DNA from: Strongylocentrotus purpuratus
Taxonomy: Eukaryota > Echinodermata > Echinoidea > Camarodonta > Strongylocentrotidae
Assembly: GCF_000002235.5 (NCBI RefSeq)
Contig: NW_022145613.1
Coordinates: forward strand, 8,804,429 to 8,868,428
Direction: 5' to 3'
DNA length: 64,000 nucleotides
Shown in pieces: positions 1-11,944 of the stretch (position 1 is the first letter of the stretch; every line of letters begins with the position of its first letter). Under the pieces are notes generated by a model that had not been told where the DNA came from, did not search any database, and worked only from the letters and a program-made list of their open reading frames with translations. Position numbers and translations under genes: made by a program.

Positions 1-1436
1 TTTCAACAGGGCGTTATGTTTCATATTGAAACATGCCGTCGCGAGTCGTCAGAGGGCAATTCTATACTATAATAAAATCTTCTTCTATCACTTTGATTCT
101 CATCTTCCTACGTATGTTATTTTTAACCGTTTTAATGTTCATAAAAACAGTTTTATGCTCTGGCAGTGATAAGCGCTATACTGCACTCTAAAAACTCAAA
201 TGTTAAATCAACATTTGAAACGGACTGGTAATGACAAAATTTTCAAAATAGGAGATTAACACGATTCATTTTGACTTATCATGCGAGTTTTCAGATTTAT
301 TAGACCCCAACGCTGTTATTATTGTCATTATTGTCATTATACCCATTTCCAGTATCGTTATACAAACGAACATCCCCGTCACCATCAATTTTTATTCCAC
401 AAAATAATATTATTTTCATACAGAACAGTAATGGAAACAGATAAAAGCAAAAGCATCAGATTTTGAGTCAAAACCTTAATGTTGGTCTATCATCCTACTC
501 ATCGTAAACATATTATTAAATCACACAACTTTTAAATCGGTAGGAGCATACACTTTAGAAATCCCTCTATTATGGGTAGCGGCGGCTATAATCGTTGGAT
601 AATCTGATACAAAATTGAATTGACTGTTCCGAAACAATATTACTACTGTGTATAGTTATCTTTAGTTCCTCCCTCTTTTTTCTTTCCCCCTTTTCCCGTA
701 TATTAATGAACAAATCACAATGATAATGTATAATGCAACGATAGTATGATAATATGGTCTCATAATTATAATGTATTTCCTACAGCCCGCGCAGGCGAAA
801 GAACCCCTTTAAATCATTCACAGTATTGCCGGTATACTGGCTTACAATATGAATTAAAACAAACACACGCATAGATCAATGTATTTTGTACCCCCCCCCC
901 CCCCCATCTAATGCTATTAGCTAATTAGTTTTTTACTCATAAGGCCGCATTATATACGACCGTCTATTACAGGAGAAAACAATGGTACCACTACAGAAGC
1001 GCCATCCGGAAGTATCTTCCAAATTCATTTCGGTGAGGTGATGGTATAATACGGATCTCTTAAAATTGAGGACAATCTTACTTTAAAAGTGGTGTCTTAA
1101 AGTACAGGCGGGAATATTCACTATTCTGTGGAGTTATTATTATTACTGAATGACTCTACTGAGAGTTGATCCCACTATTCTGAGCACGATTTTCCATTCC
1201 AAATTAAGTGATCATCAATATGCATGACTTTAAAAAAGGCCTAAATTAAACTTTTAAGGCTGTATAAAATGTTCCCATCCTAAAATAAAACCACTACTCT
1301 TTTAAAGGTTTTATGAAGCACCGTGTGAATCATTTAAATAGGTGCTAATCAACACCTTAAAGGAACAAATACGATGGTGCAACAAGTTTTTAGCAGACAT
1401 GTAACATTATGATTACTGTAGGTAGTGGTGGTGGTG
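1..1436. other. Non-coding, nothing recognised
   Basis: AT-rich DNA with a C15 run at 891-905. No gene or repeat end recognised. Confidence 0.5.
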
Positions 1437-1625
1437 GTGGTTATTTTACCTGACTGCTAAGAAAGCATAAAATGCTTGTAAGTAAGCAACCAACGGCCGA
1501 CGGCTTTAGGTCCTCTCCGAGGGACCTGGTAATGAGGATTAATGCTTTACTAAAGGGAACTAGCGCATCGCCTTGTTTCGAATAGACACACCCCGTTTCT
1601 AAAGCAAACATAGAAGTGATTGCAT
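1437..1625 (-). mobile_element. tRNA-derived SINE, family 1
   Basis: On the minus strand a degenerate B box (TATTCGAAACAAG) is followed by the same body as the SINE at 28676: GCATTAATCCTCATTACCAG, GGACCTAAAGCCGT, GGTTGCTTACT, then TAAAATAACCACCACC. The A box side is decayed. The GGT/GGTT simple tract at 1422-1441 is its tail or an adjoining microsatellite. Confidence 0.7.
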
Positions 1626-3712
1626 TCATAGGGTGTGTATGTTGGAAGAGGATGCTGAAACTTGCACAGGTTGAAAGATCATAGCTCTATGAGAATACTG
1701 AATTAGGCGGAGTATATAAACAAGCTTATTATATTCACGCTTTTCTGGTGACATGGGATTGGGGTGTAAAACGGTGTTCGCGCCCTTTGCCGGAAGAAAA
1801 ACTACGCTTTAGCGTAAAGTTGTTCCAAGCAGAAGAGCGCGAACGGAAAAAGTTCTTATATCTTTAAAAGTTTATAGTAATTTTTAATAATATTGAAGTT
1901 GGTGATTCTTGAAGAGGTATTTTTATCGTTGGGTAAAAGTTGAAAGATGTTTGTACTATGATTACCGTTCAGGAATATGCTGCAAAAAGGAGAATAATCT
2001 TCAATCGCGTTTTTCTCGAAACTGGGTTTTTCGGGCACACAGGCGTTTGCGCCCTTCTGCCGGGCACATGCACGTCGACATAATAATAGTAACATTTTGC
2101 GAAAAGGGGGTAATTTATCGGGAATTTTTGCGGATTTTTGTGTTTAAAGTAAATTTTATTTTGTTTTTAAAGAGCAAGAATTTTCACGTAAAAGAATCAT
2201 GTATATACCAATTAAGAACCTGCGACTCGTAAACCGTAACATTAGGGACATTACCCGAAATTAGTCCTGGGTAATCAAAACTGTACAAGCTAGGCCCAAA
2301 ATAGGGTTATTTAGAACCCATTTTTTAAATATTTCTTGGAAAATATTCAGTAAGTTCATAGATGTATCTGGTCATATTGAGAAGTAATTATATTATGCAA
2401 AGTAGATATCATTTTTATTGGCATTCCTTCCATTGTCAATACATCATAAATACTCATGACGATTTAAAAATCACAATAAGAGCAGTTTTCTACACATTAT
2501 TTTAATAAAGCTATGGTTAAATATAATCAGGCGTAATAAACTCACCTATCTGCCTTGTTTTCTGTCATTTTTGTTCCTAAAAGCACAGGATCAGTTCACT
2601 TTTAGAGAAACCTTTTCAAATTTCCAAAGCTTCTCAGGTTCCGCTTAAGGATAGAAAAATCAGTGAGCCGATAAGTGGAGTTTCCAGTGTTTAGTTCACC
2701 TATCGAGAAACCTTTTCAAATTTCCAACGCCTCTCAGGTAAACTTTAAGAAAGAAAATTAGTTAGCCGATAAATAGATTTTCCAGTGTTTCAGTTAATCG
2801 AGTGTTTGCATGCAGTATGAAGAGTGTCACTATTTTTGTTATCTGCCGTGAAGATTGAGACGTGTAAAGATGAAATAATCCACCCAGTCAACATCCCATA
2901 CCTGTTGATCGCTAAAAGAAAAAATGCTACTCAGTGAGAGTATCGTGTGGACAACATGACCGACGACTTACGATTGGTTAGGAGGAGAACATGACTCCTC
3001 CTCCTCCTCCCTCTGTCATCGTAAAGACCGTGTGCAAAGCGAGAACGCCGTGTGCGTCATTTTGCACACCTCCTTAAGAAGATGAATATAGGCCTAATCA
3101 ATAATAAATTACCTCAGAAATAACAGATTTGTGTTTGTTTTCAAATGAATTAAACTAATGACAGAATATAATAAAACATTGTCCAAGCTATTATTCAAAT
3201 CTATTTTGCTTTTTTTTAAATTTTGCTCGTAACATTTGGCAGCGGTATGATGTAACTTCCGTTTTGATATCATGTGGAAAGTACAGTTAAAAGGGTTCAT
3301 TTATATATATATTTTTTTTATCTTGATAAGTTTTATTGGTTAGAAAACACAATGATTTACAAAATATGCGTTACATCGTTTTGCACAAAAATAATGAATA
3401 ATCATATTGTTTCACACTTACAATCTTGCGGTTTCACATTTCAGTGTAACATTAAAAAACATAGCATGATACTTCTGTATACCCCGGCCGCCAAGAAGTA
3501 AAGAACATTTATAGCCCCTCTCTCCCCCGCCGGTCCGTAGTCGGCCCGGCTGCACCGCCGGGGCATAACGCATGATATAATCTGACCTTTTCTATTACAT
3601 AATAGAACATAGTACATCAAATACACTACCACATAAATAAAACAAAAAAATGTAACAAAAACAAATAAATCTATCCCCTGAAACGTTTTGCACATAATAT
3701 ATAACATTATCA
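1626..3712. other. Mostly non-coding; possible 3' UTR of the minus-strand LINE at its right end
   Basis: Apart from the 100-bp tandem pair at 2594-2793, nothing is supported. An imperfect inverted repeat (GTTCGCGCCC... / ...AGAGCGCGAAC) lies at 1775-1842. The last ~300-400 bp before 3713 may be the LINE's 3' UTR but no tail is evident. Confidence 0.45.
2594..2793 (+). repeat. Two-copy 100-bp tandem repeat
   Basis: The units start GTTCAC at 2594 and 2694 and share GAGAAACCTTTTCAAATTTC, CTCAGG, GAGCCGATAA-like and TTTCCAGTGTTT. Divergence is modest (substitutions and small gaps). No coding content. Confidence 0.8.
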
Positions 3713-5035
3713 TTATGCAACACGGAAATACTTGTTGATGTTTTGCCACTTTGCCATATGCTTCTCAAATTTGTTTTTCTTTTTTGCAATAGCTTCTTCA
3801 GTGGATTTATAAGACAAAATATAATTATTAAATTGTTTCAAACTAGGTATACTCTCTTGATATTTACAACGTAGAAAGAACTGTTTACCAAGTAAAATAA
3901 GAAAATTAAAAGCTGAGGTGGCTGAACTTTTTGGTTCGGTAATTCCAAATAAAATGATTTTGCCTGTAAGAAAATAATTGGGATTAAAATCAGTCACTCT
4001 TCTGCGTAGCGCATTCCAAAAGGCTGTAATCTTAGGACATGTACAAAATAAATGGTCCATTGTCTCGGGTGTCGCATTAGGGACTTTTAGATTCGCACGA
4101 AGACAATAGGTCTATGCTACGCTCGACGTCCTTTTAAAGCACTGCCTTGAATGGACGTCACACGTATAAGTCCACGCAAATCTAAAATTCGCACGAAGAC
4201 AATAGGTCTATGCTACGCTCGACGTCCTTTTAAGCACTGCCTTGAATGGACGTCACATGTATTAGTCCACGCAAATCTAAAAGTCCCTATTAGGGACTTC
4301 TAAGCATATGTTTTTCCAACCTATAGAATTTGACGTGAATAGTCTTGTCACCCATTTAATTTTCTGAGCTTGAAGAATCGATTTAATACAAGTCATCTTT
4401 AAACTTCCCTCATTGTACTCCTTTACCAAGACTTCACGTTTTATTCTATCTGGGCCGCCCCATACAAATTCGTATAGTACTGTGTTAACCTTATGAATGA
4501 ATGAATCGGGAATGGACACAATGCTGGCTACATATAACAGCTGGGAAATAGCAAAAGTTTTAACTATTTGAATTTTTCCATATAGTGACAGATTCCTGGC
4601 TTTCCATAAGTTCAGTTGAGATTTGATTTTGGATAAAATCCTTTGGAGTTGTGCCATTCTATCTTCAAAAGAGTAGGAGATATCGATTCCGAGTATTGTC
4701 AAAACATTATCAAACTTTATATTTATTTGAATTGCTGGATTTTGTACATTAAAGTGTCCTATAAACATTGCCTTCGTCTTTTGGTAATTCAGTGAAAGTG
4801 ACGAACAAATTTGAAAATCATCAAGCATAGCAGTTAAATAAGAATATGATTCGAAATTTAACAAAAATACTGTTATGTCGTCTGCGTACATAGAAAGTTT
4901 AATTTCGTGAATATCGTTTAACTTTATGCCCTGGATATTTTGGTTCATTCTTATATTTATTGCCAAAGTTTCTATCGCTAAAATAAAGAGGTATGCAGAA
5001 AGGGGGTCCCCTTGTCTTACTCCTATTTGGGCACA
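3713..5035 (-). mobile_element. LINE fragment, Tx1/L1-like reverse transcriptase and C-terminus
   Basis: Read on the minus strand, the fragment begins inside the reverse transcriptase at QIGVRQGDPLSAYLFILAIE, followed by MYADDITVFL (catalytic YADD), LSLYGKIQIVKTFAISQLLY and YEFVWGGPDRIKREVLV, then after an inserted element MDHLFCTCPKITAFWNALRR, a cysteine-rich C-terminal motif. These are typical of Tx1/L1-clade LINEs. The 5' part is missing (truncated, as LINEs usually are) and the 3' UTR limit below 3713 is unclear. It is interrupted by the TIR element at 4079-4288; apart from that the frame is long and open, so the insertion of this LINE looks fairly young. Confidence 0.85.
4079..4288. mobile_element. 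210-bp TIR element inserted in the LINE, with a duplicated core
   Basis: Perfect 15-bp terminal inverted repeats AGGGACTTTTAGATT / AATCTAAAAGTCCCT bound it, and a 3-bp ATT target duplication flanks it (4076-4078, 4289-4291). The interior is two near-identical 96-bp units beginning ATTCGCACGAAGACAATAGG (4091 and 4187). No coding capacity. A 3-bp target duplication fits PIF/Harbinger-type elements, but the family is not certain. Confidence 0.85.
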
Positions 5036-5485
5036 AACATTGACAATAAACTGGTCTGGAATGGGCATATAATAGCCCTCGCAACAATAGGGAGCCAGCA
5101 AATGCACTTTCTACGCAAGCTGCGTCCATACCATGTTGATAGGACCATACTGTCACTTTTTTCATCGGTCCGTAGTTGGAAGTATAATGACGTATGATTC
5201 TGTAGTGTGGTACAATAGTGCCAGAAAGAAAGACCAAGGAAAACTCAAAACCATTGTCAAACAAGCAGCCAAAAAAATAGATAGAGAAATGGAATTTGAT
5301 GATGTTTGTAGAAACAGAGCAGTGTGTATGGATGTCAAGGTGTCAAGTGATTCAAGTCGCCCCCTGAATTGGAAATTATGTCAGGCTAATAAGTGGTAAA
5401 AGATGGCAGTCGAAGAAATTCCGCACTTCGAGGTACCTGAACTCTTTTGTTCCGTACTCTATCCGTCTGCTGAATGAAATTTAAA
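5036..5485 (+). mobile_element. LINE fragment, CR1/L2/Rex-like reverse transcriptase C-terminus
   Basis: The plus strand reads YLGTNIDNKLVWNGHI, then LRKLRPYHVDRTILSLF, RSVVGSIMTYDSVVWY, KLKTIVKQAAKKI and finally RYLNSFVPYSIRLLNE before a stop. This is the thumb region and end of a CR1/L2-like LINE. It is spread over more than one frame and so is degraded. It abuts the minus-strand Tx1-like LINE; the junction lies around 5028-5040. Confidence 0.8.
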
Positions 5486-6395
5486 ATGTAAAATGAATCA
5501 CTCTTATTATATTTCTTTTCCATTTTGATTGTAGGAAATGATCACACATTTATTTGTATTTATTATGGGACAATTATATTCACTTTCTTATAATAGCCAT
5601 CTTTTCCCAAATGAAATGAAAAAGGCTCTTTTCTATTTAGACTCATAATGTCATAATATAGTGCTTGTTTATTCATAATTATTTCATACTGTATTCATAG
5701 GTTTTCATATTGCATATATCTTTTATTATCATAATGATAATGATTCAAACTAATCAATGATAACAATACAAATACAAATAATATTAATATTGAAAATGAT
5801 AATAGTAACTATAATTACAATTTTATATTGTTTAAGTTATTACTCTGGATATAGGAACAAATATTGTCAAAAGTAAATTCAGAGAAAATATCTATATAAT
5901 GAGAATGTTAAAGTGCTATATGTTTATTTTCTCGATATACTCGTTTCATGTTGTACGTATCATGTCACATGTATATTTTATTTATTTTTCTCCGTGAAAA
6001 ATGCATGTAAACGCAACAAATTTCCTTTTGGACCAATACAATTTTAATTGAATTATTGTAATCGGTCGATTTTAGTCAAGAAACATGTTTTATAGCATAA
6101 TTAATATCTTGACCTTGGGAAAGAGCTCTACAAAACAAAGAGTTTATTATCTATAATTTCATAACTTTAGACTCGATTTCAACCGCGACAACGATCACTG
6201 AATATTGTAGGATCGCACATGCTTCCAATATTCCAAATTCATGACCCCATACCAAAACATTGTATTACCTTTAATCTTTAAAATGCGGGAAATTCTACGG
6301 CTCTTTTGAAAAGCAAAAAGAGAAGAAAAGAGGCTTTTAAAAGAGAAATAAAATAAATGTGTCAAGATGACTAAACAGGCGCTCATTTTCCTTTT
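5486..6395. other. Non-coding AT-rich stretch
   Basis: AT-rich sequence with scattered ATAAT motifs. The first part may be the 3' UTR of the plus-strand LINE ending at 5485; otherwise nothing seen. Confidence 0.5.
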
Positions 6396-6594
6396 TAAAG
6401 CCCGTCTGCACTAGTTTGGCTGATATGGATTAGACCTCCCTGCAAAGTCACTGACAGGTGGTTATCTCATCATATCAGGTCTCAATTAACATAAAAAAAG
6501 AGGATCATGGGGGACCAACAGTCACCGATTAGGCATTGTTTGCTATGTATAGAGGGCGCAAGTAGCTATACGTAGTGCAGTGGGGCTTAAACGA
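6396..6594 (-). mobile_element. Dispersed repeat family A, copy 1
   Basis: Same sequence, in reverse, as 7443-7660: the ends are TTTAAAG.CCGTC and GTGGGGCTTAAA, with core GGGGGACCAACAG and AAGAGGATCATG. No coding capacity; a MITE-like or SINE-like repeat of about 200 bp. With copy 2 it forms an inverted pair around a different MITE. Confidence 0.75.
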
Positions 6595-6665
6595 GAGAAC
6601 AATATTAGGGGCGTGTATATATTACACAAAAATCGGTAGCTTTTTCGGAAAGTTCGGAAAGTTAA

Positions 6666-7054
6666 AGATAAAGGTGAGTTCTGGTAATGCGATTGCATTG
6701 TGAAAGAAAAGGTGTGGAATAGATCAGAAAAAGTTGATCATGTAGCATGTAAATATTGGTGTGTACTGCAAGGTTCTGGAGTCATCAAAATCATCATAAA
6801 TTTGGCCCAGTCTTGGTAAAGTAACAATCACTGTACACAGAAAGATGTATATGTGACAACACAAATGGTGTCGGGCTAGAACTACCTTGATTTCCTTATC
6901 TTTCTATGCTCATTACTCAGCCAGTATACATTTTCTTCCAAAATTGTTTGGCACATGACATTTATTTGTAATCTTGAACATTCAGTGTAAGTTTCGTTAG
7001 ATTCTGTGAGAATTCATTTTTTTTAATTTTTTTTACCAGAACTCAAGTTTATCT
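6666..7054 (+). mobile_element. MITE family B, copy 1, TTAA-flanked
   Basis: Inverted ends AGATAAAGGTGAGTTCTGGT and CCAGAACTCAAGTTTATCT, with TTAA immediately outside both (6662-6665, 7055-7058). About 389 bp, no open frame. The interior (GCGATTGCATTGTGAAAGAA, GATCAGAAAAAGTTGATCAT) matches the reverse of the copy at 49492. TTAA target sites are typical of piggyBac-type elements; a 2-bp TA site with longer TIRs is the alternative. Confidence 0.8.
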
Positions 7055-7442
7055 TTAATTACAGTCTAAGACGTATTCCGTTTATCTCAACTTCACCGTT
7101 TAACATGATGATGATAAAGAGATGATAGAAGAGAAAGAGAGAGCGGGGGGGGGGGTGTGGGGAGAAAAGGAACTGTATAAAAATATGATATTGATGCGTG
7201 ATTTTCAGAAGGAGAGCACAAAAAAAACTAACAAACGAAAGGGAAAAAAAACCCGATAATCGTCTTGTTCAAAAAGGTTAAAATGGCTAGCATTATAATC
7301 AGACACGATGTGTGTCTGTATTCATAAGTCTATTGTACCAGTATTTACCCAGCTTTGAAAAGAAAGCAAATGACGAACTCTCTCTCTCTCTCTCTCTCTC
7401 TCCCAAGTTTACATGATTGATTTCAGAAAACGAAAGGCCGAA

Positions 7443-7660
7443 AGCCTTTAAAGGCACACTGCCATACTTGTAGCTACTTGCTCCCTCTGTATAGAAAACT
7501 TCCCCAATCGGTGCCTGTTGGTCCCCCATGATCCTCTTTTTCTTATGTTAAATGAGAGCTGAGTTAATGAGATAGCCACCTGTCACAGTGACCTCGCTGG
7601 CTTGCTGTGTGGTCTAATCCCTTCTTGCCCAGTAGTGGTGACGGTCTTTAAAGCTTTTTA
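7443..7660 (+). mobile_element. Dispersed repeat family A, copy 2
   Basis: Contains CTTGTAGCTACTTGCTCCCT, GGTGCCTGTTGGTCCCCCAT, GATCCTCTTTTTCTTATG and TGTGGTCTAATCCCTTCT, the order seen in the copies at 37465-38610 and 60547-60740 and in reverse at 6396-6594. It ends with GACGGTCTTTAAAG. Confidence 0.8.
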
Positions 7661-8282
7661 AAAACGCCATGATTAATAACCTTTTTTTACTTCGGCTAAA
7701 TAAAATAGAAACCAAAAGAAGAACATTTGGACATAGAAAGGCTATGCTAATTATGATCGGTGACCAAAGTTAGGGACATTTTTTTTAAAATCAATATGTT
7801 TGACATGATTATGATATTCAAATGAGCAAAGCAAAGTATGAAAGTGTTCTTACTCTATTTTACTATTAAAATGTTACCAATGTTAATTATGTTAATTATG
7901 TTACCATCAGTTACATGATGCCTGATGCGCTGTTTCAATTTTGTAGGCTGTTCTAATCTAACTGAAGTGCAGAGGTAGATAAAAACAGCAACATCTTGGG
8001 AAATATAATCTTTTATTTTTTATTTTTCACTATAGGATGATAAAATAGTTTCATTTGTTCATACTATTCCTTCAACAGGGTCTTTATAGCCCTGATCGAA
8101 TCATATTTTCAGGAGTTTTTTTTCTTGCTGCTCGTAATAAATTGCTACACGAAATTGAAAACATACCCTCGCATATTATGCGGCTGTACATAATTATGTG
8201 AGTGTGTAATTTACTACTACATTCAACCTCGCGTGTATGTAACCGGATTGAGACTCTAAATTATGTTATGTTCTGTGAGTTG

Positions 8283-9240
8283 TGTCTGTTCCGAACAGTG
8301 TGCTACCTCAAACCTTGTCATTTTTTGTTACTTCGTACAGCAAGAAAATTGCCAATTATTGAATGAACCGAAATTGGAAAACATTTCATGTGAAGAATTG
8401 TACTAGCCTTCCAGAGCTTGCAGTCAACATTTGGACAGAGTGCATCACAACAGTACTTGAAAGTAGTGTATACCTCAACATGCCATGATTACCAACTCCT
8501 CTGACTTTGAGCATCAACGCAACAACAAGACAAGATTTGTGCATAAAGGCAAATAAGCTCAACTCTGTCTTTAAAGCTGGAGTTCAATCAGTTGGATCTT
8601 GTATGGTTGGATTAAGCGACCATTCTTTAGTGTACGTCGCAAAATCACACCATCCAAAGTTAACGCCCAAAATCAACCCTTTTAGTTCCTTGAACATAAA
8701 CGGCTTTCAAAAGACCTTGCATAAATTATTGATTGGGATTCAGTCTTCTCTTTAGAAGAAAATGTCGAACAATTATTAATTAAGACAAGATTTGTGCATA
8801 TAGGCAAATAAGCTCAACTCTGTCTTTAAAGCTGGAGTTCAATCAGTTGGATCATGGAGTTTTGTATGGTTGGATTAATCGACCATTCTTTAGTGTCCGT
8901 CGCAAAATCACACCATCCAAAGTTAACGCCCAAAATCAACCCTTTTAGTTCCTTGAACATAAACGGCTTTCAAAAGACCTTGCATAAATTATTGATTGGG
9001 ATTCAGTCTTCTCTTTAGAAGAAAATGTCGAACAATAATTTTTGTATGGGAACTATTTCGTCGCCATACCTAATATATTTAGTAGTAAATAACTGTTATG
9101 TATTGCATATATGTTTTTATTTTGTTGTTATTTTATTTTTTACCATTTAATTTGTCGCATGCCTATAGGGCTCCTTTGAAAAGCAGGCCTTGCGGCTCTG
9201 AAGGGACTACCATGTATTTAAAAAAAAAATTAAAAAAAAA
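8283..9240 (+). mobile_element. LINE fragments: endonuclease end plus LINE 3' end, internally duplicated
   Basis: The frame at 8560-8755 reads GVQSVGSCMVGLSDHSLVYV then HHPKLTPKINPFSSLNINGF, the C-terminal part of a LINE APE-type endonuclease (the SDHSLVY motif). A second copy follows about 255 bp later (8786-9030), then a 3' UTR ending GAAAAGCAGGCCTTGCGGCT and an A-rich tail. No reverse transcriptase lies between, so this is an internally deleted and duplicated LINE. The left limit is uncertain. Confidence 0.65.
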
Positions 9241-9955
9241 TTAAATACAGAAATAAATACTCTAATTTGGAAACTAAGCTTATGTTTCAAAAGCTGTCAC
9301 TTGGCTTACCCTTCCCCCCTTTAGATTTTTTTGTTTGGCCGTCGAAAATTTTAATAATCGCACCCCCCCCCCCCCCCCTTGAGCGTCAGGGAGGCCCATC
9401 TAAAAAAAAAAGGTAAAATTAACGTGTTTTTACACTCCCCCCTGGATTTGCCACTGTCAGTGTCTTATCTTTAGAAGAAAATGTCGAACAATAATGTTTG
9501 TATGGGAACTATTTCGTCGTCATACCTATATATATTTACTATATAATATGTGTATTATGTATTGCATAGTACAGTATGTAGGTAAAATTAACGTGTTTTT
9601 TACACTCCCCCTGGATTTGCCACTGTCAGTGTCTTATCATTAGAAGAAAATGTCGAACAATAATGTTTGTATGGGAACTATTTCGTCGTCATACCTAATA
9701 TATTTACTATATAATATGTGTATTATGTATTGCATGTTTTTATTTTGTTGTTATTGTAATTTTTACCATGTAAATTGTCGTTTGCCTACAGGCCCCCTTG
9801 AAAAGCAGGCCTTGAGGCTCTGAAAGGACTATCATGTATTAAAAAAATAAAATAAAATAAAATAAATGAATAAATACTATAATTTGGAAACTAAGCTTAA
9901 TGTTTCAAAAGCTGTCACTTGGTTTACCCTTCCCCCTTTAGATTTCGACACAGCA
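9005..9955 (+). repeat. Local duplications of the LINE 3' end and flank
   Basis: GAAAATGTCGAACAATAAT with TATGGGAACTATTTCGTCG occurs at about 9021, 9477 and 9648. The LINE tail (GAAAAGCAGGCCTTG) occurs at about 9178 and 9799, and CTAATTTGGAAACTAAGCTT-like flank at about 9261 and 9879. A block AGGTAAAATTAACGTGTTTT occurs at about 9411 and 9581. At least two overlapping duplication events are needed to explain the order. Confidence 0.75.
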
Positions 9956-10916
9956 ATGCAGAACTTCTCAGGCAATGGATGGTCAGCTTGCGGAGAGACA
10001 TGTAGGTGGATTCCTCCCCCCCCCCCCACCCAAAGGTCGGGGGGTACCGCATGCATGTTCCCTAAATCTCCGATAAAGGGGTACTTTTTCGCGCGACAAA
10101 GTCCGGCCCGTCATTGACTTACACACCGGAGATAGCTATAGCCTGGGGGGGGGGGGGGGTGCTTTCTAAAAGAGGGAACAAGCATTCGCGTACCCTAAAT
10201 AACACCGAGTGCATTGGGGGGGGGGGGGGTCCTATAGCTAGAGCACATACATCTCTGTCCAAACCATTTCACAAAGGAGAGCTTCGATAGAACTGGACAG
10301 ACTTTACGCTTGCAACAAAATGCTGTGCCATCAATATTTGAATTCACATATTATCTTCAGAAGGTAAATGAAACGTTGATATTTTCCTAATTTTCAGCAC
10401 TTCTTTGCAGGACTCAAACACTGGCACTCACCTGAGTCCACTTATAAATGTTTGATGAAACTTGAAATATTAATCAGATAATCTTTTGTAACCTTTATGT
10501 AAGGCATGAAGGCCAAGAAAAACTTTGCAGAAAAAAAACAACTTAGATTATTATTTTAATATCCCAACGAGCCACTTGTTTTTTTTTCCATTTAATATTT
10601 CAATGTTGACTTCTTTATTAGATTTGAAGACAACATGCAGCTATTTTTCTTCCAATTGCATTAAAATATACAGCGATCAGCCATGCACAAGACTTGATGC
10701 AGAACTGAAGTAATGCGTACTGCATCAACGTATAAATCACTGGCTAATCCGGGGGGGGGGGGGGGGTGAGAATCAGCCGCGGCCGTCCTTTTTTTGGCGA
10801 CCTTACAAAATGGAAATGAAAAAGAGAGAACAATGGAAGGAACACATCAGAAGAGAAAAAGAGAATAACTTAAAAAGAGAAAAAGATAGAGGATGGAGGA
10901 GAGAGACAGAAAAAGG

Positions 10917-10926
10917 GAGAGAGAGA

Positions 10927-10964
<38 letters not shown>

Positions 10965-10966
10965 AG
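10917..10966 (+). repeat. (GA)n microsatellite
   Basis: Nearly pure GAGA repeat inside the left arm of the large inverted repeat; the right arm has the corresponding CTTT/CTCT tract at 14803-14833. Confidence 0.9.
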
Positions 10967-11599
10967 GAAGAACATGTGCCTATGAAGTTTGCGGACGAAA
11001 GTACGTCAAGACGAAAACAGAAGTTCTATCAAAATTGTCTTTGAGAGAGAAAGAGAGGTTATTTCTAAACTGAAATGACAGGGGCTTTGTGACTTTCAAG
11101 GAGGAAATTACAATTTCTATCGCTCGTGATGACTATTTGGAGCTTTCTATTTTTGTTTAATTCAAGAACTCTCTGGGGCTCCGCCCCACGACTCTCGGCA
11201 AGGAATCTTCTCCTGCACCCCCATCCGCAATCGTCGTTGGATGATTTTCGCCAGGCAATGTGAGAGGGCGTATAGTTACTGGTCCTCTCTTGGTATTTTT
11301 GCTATTTTGGATCGACGATAGCCTGTGGCGTTGGGTTTATCAATAAATAATGTGTAGTAGTTATTTTCTGTATTGTTATGCAGCTTGTTATTTTAAAGAA
11401 TCGATTAGGAAGAAAAGGATGAGGTGGTTGATTATTGCATGGTTGCAATCAGATCATTATGTTAAGACGTTAGTTTGAAGCCTCTCTCCGTATGCCTATT
11501 TAAATGAAGCAATTTATATAATGAAGCAATTTATACCGAGGATATACTGTCACGTCCTTAATAATAACTATTAAAATGACGCTAATAGATAATATATCT

Positions 11600-11890
11600 G
11601 AGCATCACAGCTCGTTGTATACATTCCACTGCCTTTTAAAAAAAGCTACCACCTTCCTATATATTCCTCGTATAGTAAATGACAAAGATTTGGATTTTTG
11701 GTCTTTAGTGCTGTACATTCTCCTTCTTTGTCTTTCATATTTGGGGCATGATAATAAAAAGTGCTCAATTGTTTCTATCGTCAGGCATAAGTTCACATAG
11801 TCCAGTATCTTGTTTTCTATCTAGATATATTTCTTGTAATTTAGGTTACCAAGTCTGAATTGGTGAATTAATCTTTCATCCTTTCGGTTA
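11600..11890 (-). mobile_element. LINE C-terminal fragment
   Basis: The minus strand reads HQFRLGNLNYKKYI, then LCLTIETIEHFLLSCPKYERQRR. The pattern ETxEHFLxxCPxYxxQR is the zinc-finger-like end of R1/Jockey/CR1-type LINE proteins. It is a short, broken piece lying in the spacer of the large inverted repeat. Confidence 0.65.
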
Positions 11891-11944
11891 ATTCAAACCT
11901 TTGATTTAAAAAAAATTATTACATTTGTATTGGTGCTATACAAG

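Noticed and set aside
4277-5107. 276-residue frame considered as a host gene
   Set aside because: Carries YADD and other reverse transcriptase motifs of a Tx1/L1-like LINE; its N-terminal ~25 codons are read from the neighbouring opposite-strand LINE.
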